A stretch of 64,000 nt of DNA from positions 310,001-374,000 of the forward strand of contig JABTUS010000005.1 of the NCBI GenBank assembly GCA_015075305.1, in the 5' to 3' direction. The position numbers and the translations under genes were made by a program. Numbering within the stretch: position 1 is the first letter of the stretch; every line of letters starts with the position of its first letter. The notes under the pieces are model-generated. The model was not told the origin of the DNA, did no database searches, and saw nothing but the letters and a program-made list of their open reading frames with translations. This DNA comes from Opitutaceae bacterium. GTDB lineage: Bacteria; Verrucomicrobiota; Verrucomicrobiia; Opitutales; Opitutaceae. Shown here one piece after another: positions 44,809 to 53,732 of the stretch.

Positions 44809-45399
44809 ATGAAGGCCGCAACCTCCATTCTTCGCCAACGCGACGCGTGGTCATCCCCATGGTCATGGTCTCATCGTTTCCAAAGGGCGCTCTGGTGTCT
44901 TTCTTGGACGCTCCTCTGCCGTTGGACACCAAAGCCATTCAATCGCTGGCGTCTGCTTGTCCTTGGAATCTTCGGCGCCACCGTGGAGGGCCTCCCCTTT
45001 GTTCACGCCAGCGCGCGCATCCACTTTCCACGTCACCTCTCGTTGGGCGATCGCTCCTGCCTCGGTGAACGCGCAGTCGTCTACTCGCTCGCCCCGATAG
45101 AAGTCCGCGCACACGCCACGGTGTCGACCGAGGCTTTTCTTTGCACCGGCACGCATGACTTCTCCGACGCGAACATTCCCGTGCAAACCGCGCCGATCAT
45201 TGTCGGGGCGCACGCCTTTGTCTGCGCCCGGGCATTCATTCTTCCAGGGATGGAGATCGGAGAATACGCCGTGGTCGGCGCCTGCGCCGTGGTCACCCAG
45301 GATGTGCCGCCCTCGACGATTGTCGCAGGAAATCCGGCGCGCCCAATCGGCCTGCGCCCGGTCGGCGGCAGCTCGCATGCGAACGAAGTCTGCGGTTGA
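44809..45399 (+). CDS. WcaF-like hexapeptide-repeat acetyltransferase
   Basis: A 196-residue left-handed beta-helix acyltransferase similar to colanic acid acetyltransferase WcaF. An N-terminal helical segment (SHRFQRALWCLSWTLL) is followed by hexapeptide repeats from about residue 65 (ARIHFPRHLSLGDRSCLGERAVVYS), the catalytic His in LCTGTHDF, and the closing GACAVVTQDVPPSTIVAGNPAR. It should O-acetylate a sugar of a surface polysaccharide using acetyl-CoA. The longer open frame starting in the glycosyltransferase gene is discarded because homology starts at the ATG of 44809. Confidence 0.88.
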   Translation: MKAATSILRQRDAWSSPWSWSHRFQRALWCLSWTLLCRWTPKPFNRWRLLVLGIFGATVEGLPFVHASARIHFPRHLSLGDRSCLGERAVVYSLAPIEVRAHATVSTEAFLCTGTHDFSDANIPVQTAPIIVGAHAFVCARAFILPGMEIGEYAVVGACAVVTQDVPPSTIVAGNPARPIGLRPVGGSSHANEVCG

Positions 45400-45407
45400 A
45401 CGATCCG

Positions 45408-46004
45408 TCAACCGCGCCAGGTGAAGGCGTGGCACAACGCCACACCCGCCGCATCCGCCTCATCGCTGGCCAGCGGTCTGCCATGGCCCAGCAGCGCCAT
45501 CACCGTGCGGGCCATCTGTTCCTTGCTTGCCCGGCCGACTCCGACCACCGCCTGCTTGACCCGCAGCGGAGGATATTCAAACACCTCGCACGGACGCAAC
45601 GCCGCCGCCGAGATTGCCGCACCCCGTGCGGCCCCAAGCACCTGCGCCGTCTGGAAGTTCTGAACGTATATTGTCTGCTCCAGCGCGACATGACGAACCT
45701 CGAAATCCGCCAGAAACGCGGCGACCGCGCGGTGAATCTCACCGAGGGCATGCGCCATCGACTCCCTCGCCGGCACCCGCACCGTCCGACACTTCAGCAG
45801 CACCGGAGACCGACCGGGCGCGAACTCGATCATTGCAAGCCCTGTGCCCCTCAGCGACGGATCAATGCCAAGCACCAGTCCGTGGAAAGGCGTGCGCCTC
45901 ACCGCCGTCTCCGGCGCCTGCGTTCGAAGTTGAATCGAACCGCCGTCGGTGGACAGCCCCCGAAGCTTTGCCGCCCACATCTGCCTCGCCGTCATGCGTC
46001 CCAT
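45408..46004 (-). CDS. ruvC: Crossover junction endodeoxyribonuclease RuvC
   Basis: A 198-residue Holliday junction resolvase with an RNase H fold. Acidic catalytic residues are in VLGIDPSLRGTGLAM, HVALEQTIY and the C-terminal SDEADAAGVALCHAF; the NFQTAQVLGAARGA motif is also typical. A roughly 35-residue N-terminal extension precedes the core. ATG at 46004 lies 4 nt after the upstream stop; ATG 45995 is the alternative. It is the last gene of a minus-strand run with the TauE-like exporter and recF, so DNA repair functions are grouped here. Confidence 0.92.
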   Translation of the reverse strand: MGRMTARQMWAAKLRGLSTDGGSIQLRTQAPETAVRRTPFHGLVLGIDPSLRGTGLAMIEFAPGRSPVLLKCRTVRVPARESMAHALGEIHRAVAAFLADFEVRHVALEQTIYVQNFQTAQVLGAARGAAISAAALRPCEVFEYPPLRVKQAVVGVGRASKEQMARTVMALLGHGRPLASDEADAAGVALCHAFTWRG

Positions 46005-46008
46005 GGGG

Positions 46009-46764
46009 TCAGAAAAAAACCAGCTTGATGCCCGCAAGCGCGGTCAGCGTCAGCGTAACCCGCTCAAACCAGCGCTGATTGATGCGATGAACGAGCCAGC
46101 GCCCCGCCAATCCTCCGATGGCGACCACGGGTGCAAGCACGAGATTTGCCTTGAGGCTTGGCATGTCGATGAGGCCCAGATCCACCATGAAGGGCACTTT
46201 GAACAGGTTGAGCAGCAAAAAATAATAGGCTGTCGTTCCAAGAAATTCCAGCTTCGGCAGACGCAGGGCCAGAAGATAGATCGCCATCAGTGGCCCCGCG
46301 GCGTTCGCAACGAGCGTTGTGAATCCCGCAACAAGTCCCGTCGCAATCACAAGCGGCGCCGGCGGGCCTTCCAGCCTCCAGCGGTCAAGCAGCACACCGG
46401 AACTGCGCCGGCTCCAGGCATGCAGGCCGATAAGGAAAATGATCGTCCAGCCGACAAGCACCCGTGCCTGGCTGTTGTCGATGTGATTCAGCGCAAGGTA
46501 TCCTCCCACAACCCCCAGTCCCGCCCACGGGAACAGGCGCAGCAACTGCGGCCACTGCGCATGGGTGCGATAGCTCGCCACTGCAATGCAGTCACCGAAG
46601 ACAAGAAGCGGAAGCACCATTCCCGTCGCCTGCTTAGTCGGGAGCACACTTGCAAATATCGCGATGAAAAGCGTGCCGAGGCCGGCAAGGCCGGTCTTGG
46701 CCATGCCCACAAAGAGCGAGCCCATCACCAGCAGCGCCCACTGCCATGGAAGCAGCGGTGTCAC
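46009..46764 (-). CDS. TauE/SafE-family sulfite/anion exporter
   Basis: A 251-residue inner-membrane protein with about eight helices. The family repeats GMAKTGLAGLGTLFIAIFAS and GLVAGFTTLVANAAGPLMAIYLLAL are clear. TauE/SafE proteins export sulfite, sulfoacetate or related organic anions; the substrate here is unknown. The GTG at 46764 overlaps the recF stop (GTGA), so the gene is read through coupling with recF; the ATG at 46821 further upstream would bury the start inside recF. Confidence 0.85.
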   Translation of the reverse strand: MTPLLPWQWALLVMGSLFVGMAKTGLAGLGTLFIAIFASVLPTKQATGMVLPLLVFGDCIAVASYRTHAQWPQLLRLFPWAGLGVVGGYLALNHIDNSQARVLVGWTIIFLIGLHAWSRRSSGVLLDRWRLEGPPAPLVIATGLVAGFTTLVANAAGPLMAIYLLALRLPKLEFLGTTAYYFLLLNLFKVPFMVDLGLIDMPSLKANLVLAPVVAIGGLAGRWLVHRINQRWFERVTLTLTALAGIKLVFF

Positions 46765-47855
46765 ACGGATGCGGGCAGCTCCGCCGAAAACCTTCCATTC
46801 TCCACATGCAGAAACTGCCACGCCTGCCCTGGGGCGCGGGGGCGTTCAGTACCCGTCGCAATCACCTGCCAGTCATCCGGCACCGCCGCCCAAAAGCCCG
46901 CCCGACGCTCCTCATCGAGCTCGCCGAGCACATCGTCAGCCAGGATCAGCGGCGGCGTTCCGCTGTGATTTCGAAACCATTCCGCCTGCGCAAGCCGCAG
47001 CGCCAGCACCAGGCTCCGCTGCTGACCCTCGGAGGCCACCACCCTGGCTGGATGTCCATCGAGCGTGAACTCGACGTCATCCCGGTGCGGCCCCGTGAGT
47101 GTTGTTCGATACCGCATGTCGCGGGCGCGCCCTTTCGCAAACATCTCCGCAAGCGAGCCCGCAACGCCGTCCCCCGCATTGGGCGCATATGCAAACCCCA
47201 TCCGATCCTGCCGGCTGCTCAACGCGATCCGGGAGTAGGCCTGTTGAAGGCCCGCCGCAAGTTGTTCCAGTCCCGAGATCCTCGCTGCAATCAGTCTTGC
47301 ACCATGCTCGGCAAGCGGTCGCTCGAATGCAGCGAGCTCCGGTTCCCCCGCATTCCGCCTGAGCAGTGCATTGCGATCCGCCAGCGCACGATGATAGCGT
47401 TGCAGGGCCTGCAGGTACCCTCCATCCACCGCGGCAAGCGTGAGGTCCAGCCAGCGGCGGCGGCCCGCGGGATTCCCCCGGATGAGCTGCTGGTCCTGGG
47501 AGCAGAACACGACTGTCGGAAACTGGCCGATGAAACCGGAGAGGCGCGTTACCTTCTCACTATCGATCGTGATCTCCCTGCCGTCCGGCCGCAGGCGAAT
47601 GGCCGCGTGCGTCGGCCCCCTGCGCCCGTGTTCAAGCTCGAAACCCATGGCCGCCTCGTCCTGCCCGTGCGCAATCATGTGTCGCGAATCGCTCGTGCGA
47701 AAGGATCGCAGGGCCGTCAGGTACCCGACGGCCTCCAGCAGATTGGTCTTCCCCTGCCCGTTCCGCCCAAGGACGAAATGCCTCACGCCATCCAGCGCCA
47801 GCGACGCGAATGGAATGTTTCTGAACTGCTGGAGTGTGATCCTGCTCAGGCGCAT
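46761..47855 (-). CDS. recF: DNA replication and repair protein RecF
   Basis: A 364-residue SMC-like ATPase that helps load RecA at single-strand gaps. Walker A is VLGRNGQGKTNLLEAV near residue 30, the signature motif is ASEGQQRSLVLALRLAQ, and Walker B is PLILADDVLGELDEERR near 325. The ATG at 47855 (MRLSRITLQQFRNIPF) is the canonical RecF N terminus. RecF usually sits beside dnaA-dnaN-gyrB; here those neighbours are absent and it lies between a cysteine desulfurase and an exporter. Confidence 0.94.
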   Translation of the reverse strand: MRLSRITLQQFRNIPFASLALDGVRHFVLGRNGQGKTNLLEAVGYLTALRSFRTSDSRHMIAHGQDEAAMGFELEHGRRGPTHAAIRLRPDGREITIDSEKVTRLSGFIGQFPTVVFCSQDQQLIRGNPAGRRRWLDLTLAAVDGGYLQALQRYHRALADRNALLRRNAGEPELAAFERPLAEHGARLIAARISGLEQLAAGLQQAYSRIALSSRQDRMGFAYAPNAGDGVAGSLAEMFAKGRARDMRYRTTLTGPHRDDVEFTLDGHPARVVASEGQQRSLVLALRLAQAEWFRNHSGTPPLILADDVLGELDEERRAGFWAAVPDDWQVIATGTERPRAPGQAWQFLHVENGRFSAELPASV

Positions 47856-47916
47856 CAGGCGGACCCGGAAGCAGGGACCACATTCACCGCACACGCAATC
47901 CCGCAGGAAACGCCCC

Positions 47917-49086
47917 TCATGCGGACACCGCCGGCACCGCCGTGCGATCAAGCTCCACCGCCGCCTCCTGCAGGGCGGCGGACAGTGCATGCCAGTCCTC
48001 GCGCGCGGTCGACCAGCCTGAACTGACCCGGAGGGACCGGCGTATTGAATCAGGCGATACACGAAGCGCGGCGAGCACGTGCGACGGCTGGTCGCTTCCA
48101 GCCGCACACGCCGATCCGGTCGAAACGGCGAAACCCTTCCTGTCGAGCAGGGTGACCCACCGATGGTTGTCGTGCCGCGGCATCAGAAGGGTGACAGTGT
48201 TCCAGAGTCGCTCCGCACCTTCGCCCACGATGACCGCCCCCGGCAGCTGCTCCATGATGGTACGCTCGAACTGCTGACGCCAGGCCTGCCTTTCGCTTTC
48301 AGACAGCACCTTGATGCGCTCCACCTCGGCCCACGCCGCCAGCATCGCCGCCACCGCAGGAAAATCCTCCGTGCCTCCCCGATGCCCCCGCTGCTGCTCA
48401 CCACCGGCCTGTCCCTTGAATCCATGGCCGGCGGCGGCGCGCAGCATGAACCCGGCGCTCTTGGGCGCCCCAAACTTGTGCGCGGACGCAAACACCCAGT
48501 CGGCCTCACCAAGCCCTGCTGCAGGCAGTTTTCCAATCCACTGGGTGGCGTCGCAGACATACTCCGCTCCGTGCTCCCTCGAGATGGCCGCGTACTCAGG
48601 CCAGGGCAGCAGCACTCCCGTCTCATTGTTGGCTGCCATGATGACGACCACCCGGATCGGATCATTCCCGGTCGCCCCCGACAGCCTTTCGGCGAGCGCA
48701 TCCGGTGGCACCACGCCCGCAGCATCGACGGGAAGCAATGCCACGCGCCCCGCAAACTCCCTGCCAAACGCCGCGAGCACACACGGATGTTCAGTCGGAT
48801 TGACGACCACCCCGGCATCCGCGGGCAGCGTTCTGCACAGGTGTGCCGCTATCGCATTGGCGGCTTCGGTCGCACCTGAGGTGAACACCACGCGATCCGG
48901 ATCCGCGCCCGTGAGGGTTCCCACCCCATGCCTCGCCCCTTCCAGCCTCACTCTCACGCGAGCGGCATCCCGGTACAGGCTCGAGGGATTCTGCCACGCA
49001 TCCTCCTGCGCACGGATCCAGGCGTCCCGCGCCACGGGCTCCAATGGAGTCGTTGCATTGTGATCGAAATATCGCACAACCGCCAC
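47917..49086 (-). CDS. Cysteine desulfurase (NifS/IscS family)
   Basis: A PLP enzyme of about 389 residues that releases sulfur from cysteine for Fe-S clusters or thio-modifications. Landmarks: YFDHNATTPLEPVARDAW at the N terminus, FTSGATEAANAIAAHL, the His-Lys of the cofactor site in ASAHKFGAPKSAGF, and the active-site Cys in STGSACAAGSDQPSHVL, with the loop length of group I (NifS/IscS) enzymes. There is no ATG near the start; GTG 49086, GTG 49077 and TTG 49113 are candidates. No iscU or other Fe-S assembly gene is adjacent, so a dedicated role cannot be assigned. It is divergent from the gmhA-like gene. Confidence 0.9.
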   Translation of the reverse strand: MAVVRYFDHNATTPLEPVARDAWIRAQEDAWQNPSSLYRDAARVRVRLEGARHGVGTLTGADPDRVVFTSGATEAANAIAAHLCRTLPADAGVVVNPTEHPCVLAAFGREFAGRVALLPVDAAGVVPPDALAERLSGATGNDPIRVVVIMAANNETGVLLPWPEYAAISREHGAEYVCDATQWIGKLPAAGLGEADWVFASAHKFGAPKSAGFMLRAAAGHGFKGQAGGEQQRGHRGGTEDFPAVAAMLAAWAEVERIKVLSESERQAWRQQFERTIMEQLPGAVIVGEGAERLWNTVTLLMPRHDNHRWVTLLDRKGFAVSTGSACAAGSDQPSHVLAALRVSPDSIRRSLRVSSGWSTAREDWHALSAALQEAAVELDRTAVPAVSA

Positions 49087-49150
49087 TCTGCCGGGCCGCA
49101 AGCCAGCTTGCAAGCGACGCCGTCACATCGCAGTGTCCCGGCACGCCACA

Positions 49151-49708
49151 ATGTCCCTTGATTCCTCACTTGCAGCCACAATCCAGGTGTTCCAGTCGCT
49201 GACCAGCCTTCGATTGGAGATCGATCAGGCGGGAAGACTCATCCTGGACACCCTTCGAGGCGGAAACAAACTTCTCATCTGCGGCAACGGTGGAAGCGCC
49301 GCTGAGGCCCAGCATTTCAGCACCGAACTCGTGGGCCGCTACTTCAAGAATCGCCGGCCGCTTCCGGCCATCGCTCTTTCCGCCGATGGTTCATTGCTCA
49401 CATGCATTGGAAACGACTACGGTTACGAAGCGGTCTTCTCGCGGCAGATTGCAGGACTCTCACGACCCGGGGATCTCGTGGTGGGCATCACGTCGAGCGG
49501 CAACTCCGCCAATATTCTCTCCGCCATCGGCGAGGCGCAACGGCTGGGACTCGCCAGCATCGCGATGCTGGGACGCGGAGGTGGGCGCATCAAGGGGCGG
49601 GCAACGATTGATCTGGTCGTACCCGGCGAGTCCGGCAGGGCCGCCCAAGAGGCGCACTTGTTCCTGATCCACCACTTCTGCGATCTGGTTGACGCGGAGT
49701 TCTCCTGA
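49151..49708 (+). CDS. gmhA: Phosphoheptose isomerase-like SIS protein (GmhA family)
   Basis: A 185-residue SIS-domain protein matching GmhA, which converts sedoheptulose 7-phosphate to D-glycero-D-manno-heptose 7-phosphate for lipopolysaccharide core or surface sugars. The nucleotide-like loop LLICGNGGSAAEAQHFSTELVGRY, VGITSSGNSANIL and the zinc-binding QEAHLFLIHHFCDLVDAEF are conserved. ATG 49151 is preferred; the frame opens 18 nt earlier with GTG. A TPR gene follows by 71 nt in the same direction. Confidence 0.9.
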   Translation: MSLDSSLAATIQVFQSLTSLRLEIDQAGRLILDTLRGGNKLLICGNGGSAAEAQHFSTELVGRYFKNRRPLPAIALSADGSLLTCIGNDYGYEAVFSRQIAGLSRPGDLVVGITSSGNSANILSAIGEAQRLGLASIAMLGRGGGRIKGRATIDLVVPGESGRAAQEAHLFLIHHFCDLVDAEFS

Positions 49709-49779
49709 TCCGGTCCCTTCCCTACCGGCCTCCATCGCACTCGGATTGACTCGCGCCAGCCATCATTCACGCTTCATTC

Positions 49780-50289
49780 ATGGACTCGCGCTGGCATCTT
49801 TCACACGCACGCGGTTACCTTGAGCTGAACATGCTGGCGGAGGCCTCCGCCGAGCTTGAGGCGCTGCCGAAGGATGGAGCCATGACCGCGGAGGCGTTGT
49901 CGCTCCGCATATCCCTTTATCAGAAGCGGTGTCAGTGGCGCGAACTGACCGCCGCATCCGCCGCACTGGCGCGCCAGCGACCCGAGGACGCCGGGGCCTG
50001 GATCATCTGGGCCTACGCGACACGGCGGGCCAAATCCCTGGCGGCGGCTGAACGCATTCTCGTTGAGGCAAGAACGCGCCACCCTCGCGAGGCGACGATC
50101 GCGTTCAACCTTGGCTGCTATCACTGCCAGCGCGGCGACGTCGAGGGTGCCGTGCGTCTCGTCGCCGAAGCCATCGCCCTCGACGATCGATTTCAGGAGC
50201 TCGCATGGACCGATCCCGACCTTGCGCCCCTGAGGGAGGCCGGTCGCATAGTGGAGCCGTTCAGGTCCCCGGCGCCTCAGGCGGATTGA
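49780..50289 (+). CDS. TPR-repeat protein
   Basis: A 169-residue soluble protein without signal peptide. It is made of about four helical-hairpin repeats: LSHARGYLELNMLAEASAEL, LSLRISLYQKRCQWRELTAA, WIIWAYATRRAKSLAAAERIL and IAFNLGCYHCQRGDVEGAVRLV. It resembles scaffold TPR proteins; the partner is unknown. It converges with the LptG-like permease (45 nt gap). Confidence 0.75.
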   Translation: MDSRWHLSHARGYLELNMLAEASAELEALPKDGAMTAEALSLRISLYQKRCQWRELTAASAALARQRPEDAGAWIIWAYATRRAKSLAAAERILVEARTRHPREATIAFNLGCYHCQRGDVEGAVRLVAEAIALDDRFQELAWTDPDLAPLREAGRIVEPFRSPAPQAD

Positions 50290-50333
50290 CGGTCGCCACG
50301 GCGGCCTTCCGCGGGCGCATTCCCGGCTGCCGC

Positions 50334-51476
50334 TCACCGAACGCGAAAAAAGAGGACGACGCCGACGATCAGCATGATCACGTTGGGCAGCAGCGCTGCG
50401 ATCATCGGCGGAATGATCTCCCGCCCGCCCAGCGCATAACTGGCCTGCACCAGACCGTAATAGAGCACAAAGAGTCCGAGGGACTTGCTGACCCCCACGA
50501 CCGGATTCACGCGCACGCCCGAAACAGCGAAGGGTATCGCCAGTGCAAGAATGATAAGCGGCCCCAGCGTGTCCGCCCACAGACCATAGTAACGTGTCGC
50601 ATAGAGCGTGATCTTCGGATTCGCATCGAGCGCGAAATAATCGAGGATGCGCCTGAGCTCCACAAAGGAGAGATCGCCGGGCTTCCGGTCGAACACCAGC
50701 ATCAGATCCGGGTCCTCCTTGAAATGCGGAACGGCCTTCTCCTTGAACGCCACCGTCCGCATCATCTCGCCGGTCTCGGCGTCAAACCAGTCCTCGCGCC
50801 CATCCTTGAAAACCCAGTACCCGCGCTGCGGATCACGGTACGCCTCGCGCGCGAGAATCCGGGTCCTTTCCCGCCTTTCCGAGTCGAGCTCGGCGACACT
50901 CACCCCGTAGCCGCGCGCAAGGAACGGCGAATAGCGGTTCATGAACCACATCCGATGCTCCTGCTGGTTGTCAAAGGCGACACTCTTCACGACTCCCACG
51001 CGGTCGTGCGGCACAGTCTGTGACAACTGCTCGTATCTGAGGCGTTCGAGCATGCGGTCGGACCGGTCGATCGACCATGGAATGACGCTCGCGTTGAGCC
51101 ACCAGGATACTCCGCAGAGCACCAGACCGCTCACCCAGAGGCTTCGCGTAATCTGAAACAAGCCAAGCCCGGCGGCGCGCAGTGCGATGATTTCATTGCC
51201 GCGATGCAGTCGTCCAAGCGAATAGAGCAGCGAAACAAGCAGTGACAGCGGCAGCACGACCGAGAAGAAGCGCGGCAGTCGCACCAGAAAATAGAAGACG
51301 ACATCCGATCCTGAAGCCCCCGCGTCCAGCAAATCACGAAAATTGTCGTAAAGAGCCTGCATCAGAACCAGCCCCATGGTGGCTCCCAGCACCAGGCCAA
51401 AAATGACCAGCCACTCCCGCAGGATGTATCGATCAACCAGGTTCAAGCCTTCAGGCAATCGCGTCCCGGCCCACAA
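50334..51476 (-). CDS. LptF/LptG-family permease
   Basis: A 380-residue inner-membrane protein with three N-terminal and three C-terminal helices surrounding a periplasmic jellyroll (about 135-275). The N-terminal LVDRYILREWLVIFGLVLGATMGLVLM and RLHRGNEIIALRAAGLGLFQI, then the C-terminal PLIILALAIPFAV, are family signatures. Together with a partner and LptB it extracts lipopolysaccharide from the inner membrane. No second permease or lptB lies in the window. No ATG is available; TTG 51476 and TTG 51446 are both possible starts. Confidence 0.87.
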   Translation of the reverse strand: MWAGTRLPEGLNLVDRYILREWLVIFGLVLGATMGLVLMQALYDNFRDLLDAGASGSDVVFYFLVRLPRFFSVVLPLSLLVSLLYSLGRLHRGNEIIALRAAGLGLFQITRSLWVSGLVLCGVSWWLNASVIPWSIDRSDRMLERLRYEQLSQTVPHDRVGVVKSVAFDNQQEHRMWFMNRYSPFLARGYGVSVAELDSERRERTRILAREAYRDPQRGYWVFKDGREDWFDAETGEMMRTVAFKEKAVPHFKEDPDLMLVFDRKPGDLSFVELRRILDYFALDANPKITLYATRYYGLWADTLGPLIILALAIPFAVSGVRVNPVVGVSKSLGLFVLYYGLVQASYALGGREIIPPMIAALLPNVIMLIVGVVLFFRVR

Positions 51477-51682
51477 GAAAACGAAAAAGCGTTTCGGTTT
51501 CTGCCAGTCTGGCGGCTCTCAACCGCCTTTTCCTTCGCCGCCTGAGATTGCACCTTTACGAACGCGTGCAGATTCCTTGAGACTCCCTTGAATTGTCACG
51601 GTCTCATCGTGCCTGCCAGTTCGCACAGTCCTTGCACCGCGCTTGAATTTTCCCCTTCGTCATCCTTTTTCCCATTGCTCTC

Positions 51683-52813
51683 ATGATTCGGACCAAACTC
51701 CTAGCCGCCCTCATCGGGCTGACGGGCTTGCTGACGGCTGTCTCCACGCAGGCGCAGGACACAATCAAGATCGGTGAATTTGCCTCCCTGACAGGAAAGG
51801 AGGCCGCCTTCGGCCAGTCCGCCCACAAAGGCATGGTTCTCGCCATCGATGCTGCAAACACCAGCGGTGGCATCCTCGGCAAACAGATCGAGCTCATCTC
51901 AGAGGACAACCAGTCCAAGCCGGGCGAGTCTTCCACCATCGCCAAGAAACTCATCACCCGCGACAAGGTCGTTGCGCTGCTCGGCGAGGTCGCATCCAGC
52001 CGCTCGCTCGAGGCCGCCGCCGTAGCCCAGCGCTACAGGATCCCGATGGTATCGCCCGCGTCGACCAATCCCAAGGTCACGGAAATTGGCGACTACATCT
52101 TCCGCGTCTGCTTCATAGACTCCTTCCAGGGGGCCGCCCTCGCCAAGTTTGCCCGCGAGGATCTCAAGGTAAAGAACGTCGCCATCCTGCGCTCGGTCTC
52201 CTCCGCCTATTCCGTCGGCCTCGCGAAGTACTTCAAGGACCGCTTCATCAAGGATGGAGGCACGGTTGTGATTGAGGCGAGCTTCAGCGAGGGCGACAAG
52301 GACTTCAGGGCGCAGCTCACCTCCATCAAGGCGGCCAACCCCGACGCGATTTTTGTTCCGGGGTACTACACGGAGGCCGCCCTGATCTGCAAACAGGCGC
52401 GCGACATCGGGCTGACGCTTCCGATCTTCGGAGGTGACGGCTGGGAGGCCCCCGCCCTTCTGGAGATCGGCGGCGCAGCCGTCGAGGGGACGTACTACTC
52501 GACCCACTACTCGCCGGAGGCGCCGTCGGAGACCGTGAAGGCTTTCGTGAGGAAATACAAGGAGCGCTGGGGCGAGGTCCCCGACGCAATGGCAGCCCTC
52601 GGGTACGACAGCGCCATCGTCCTGATGGATGCGATCAGGCGGGCGGGCAGCACCGCGCCGGCGAAGATCCGCGACGCCCTCGCAACGACGAAAAATGTCG
52701 ACGGCGTCACCGGTCGCACGACCATCGACGCCCATCGCAACGCCTCCAAGCCGGCCGTGATCATCGAGGTGAAGAACGGCAGGTTCCACTTTGTCAAGGG
52801 TGTCGAACCCTGA
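51683..52813 (+). CDS. livK: Branched-chain amino acid ABC transporter, substrate-binding protein
   Basis: A 376-residue periplasmic binding protein. A signal peptide (LLAALIGLTGLLTAVSTQAQ) precedes the type I two-lobe domain with TIKIGEFASLTGKEAAFGQSAHKGMVLAIDAAN and PMVSPASTNPKVTE. It delivers leucine, isoleucine, valine or a related substrate to LivHMGF. It is the first of five closely spaced codirectional genes that form a complete Liv-type importer. Confidence 0.92.
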   Translation: MIRTKLLAALIGLTGLLTAVSTQAQDTIKIGEFASLTGKEAAFGQSAHKGMVLAIDAANTSGGILGKQIELISEDNQSKPGESSTIAKKLITRDKVVALLGEVASSRSLEAAAVAQRYRIPMVSPASTNPKVTEIGDYIFRVCFIDSFQGAALAKFAREDLKVKNVAILRSVSSAYSVGLAKYFKDRFIKDGGTVVIEASFSEGDKDFRAQLTSIKAANPDAIFVPGYYTEAALICKQARDIGLTLPIFGGDGWEAPALLEIGGAAVEGTYYSTHYSPEAPSETVKAFVRKYKERWGEVPDAMAALGYDSAIVLMDAIRRAGSTAPAKIRDALATTKNVDGVTGRTTIDAHRNASKPAVIIEVKNGRFHFVKGVEP

Positions 52814-52834
52814 TTCCGCGTCCTCTCCGCGAGC

Positions 52835-53725
52835 ATGACGGAATTCCTGCAGCAACTTCTCAACGGCCTTTCGCTGGGCGCCATCTATGCGCTGATCGCC
52901 CTGGGATACACGATGGTGTACGGGGTTCTGCGCTTCATCAATTTCGCGCATTGCGACGTCTTCATGATCGGCGCGTTCATCGGCTATTTCGCCGGACAGC
53001 ATGTGCCGCCCGCCACAATCGGGGGCGGCGTTCTCATCCTGTTCATCGCCATGATTGGATGCGCGCTGCTCGGCATGCTCATCGAAAGGCTGGCCTACCG
53101 CCCCCTGCGCTCGGCGCCGACCCTCAACGTGCTCATCACCGCCATCGGTGTGTCACTGTTTCTTGAATACAGCGGACAGCTTTTCTTCGGAGCCACGCCG
53201 CGCAATTTTCCGGACATCTTCCCATCCGAAAACTTTCATGCCGGCGCGCTGGTCGTCTCCAGCAATCAGATCATCGTCATCGGCACGACGGTCATCCTCA
53301 TGGTCGCGCTGCAATTGATCGTCCACCGCACGCGGATCGGAACCGCCATGCGCGCCGTCTCCCTCAACCCCACCGCAGCCCGGCTGGTCGGCGTGAACAA
53401 CGATGTCGTCATCAGCTTCACGTTCGGACTGGGCTCCGCCCTCGCGGCGGCGGGCGGCATCCTCTACGCCATGAACTACCCGTCCATCGACCCGCTCATG
53501 GGCGTCATGCCGGGACTGAAGGCCTTCGTCGCGGCGATCCTCGGCGGCATCGGAAACATTCCGGGCGCCGCCCTGGGCGGCCTTCTCCTCGGCACGGTCG
53601 AGACCTTCGTGAATGGCAGCGAATACTCCACCTACAAGGATGCGATCGCCTTCGGCATCCTCATCGTGATTCTGCTCTTCCGCCCGGCAGGCATGCTCGG
53701 CAAGCTCATGGTCGAAAAGGTCTGA
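52835..53725 (+). CDS. livH: Branched-chain amino acid ABC transporter, permease LivH
   Basis: A 296-residue inner-membrane permease with about eight helices. Family motifs: LNGLSLGAIYALIALGYTMVYGVLRFINFAHCDVFM at the N terminus, RLVGVNNDVVISFTFGLGSALAAAGGILYAM, and GLKAFVAAILGGIGNIPGAALGGLLLG, which contains the coupling helix that contacts the ATPases. It begins 21 nt after livK and forms a heterodimer with LivM. Confidence 0.94.
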   Translation: MTEFLQQLLNGLSLGAIYALIALGYTMVYGVLRFINFAHCDVFMIGAFIGYFAGQHVPPATIGGGVLILFIAMIGCALLGMLIERLAYRPLRSAPTLNVLITAIGVSLFLEYSGQLFFGATPRNFPDIFPSENFHAGALVVSSNQIIVIGTTVILMVALQLIVHRTRIGTAMRAVSLNPTAARLVGVNNDVVISFTFGLGSALAAAGGILYAMNYPSIDPLMGVMPGLKAFVAAILGGIGNIPGAALGGLLLGTVETFVNGSEYSTYKDAIAFGILIVILLFRPAGMLGKLMVEKV

Positions 53726-53732
53726 TCGCTCC

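Noticed and set aside
46746-48026. 426-codon plus-strand frame over recF
   Set aside because: Antisense to RecF, whose Walker motifs are clear on the minus strand.
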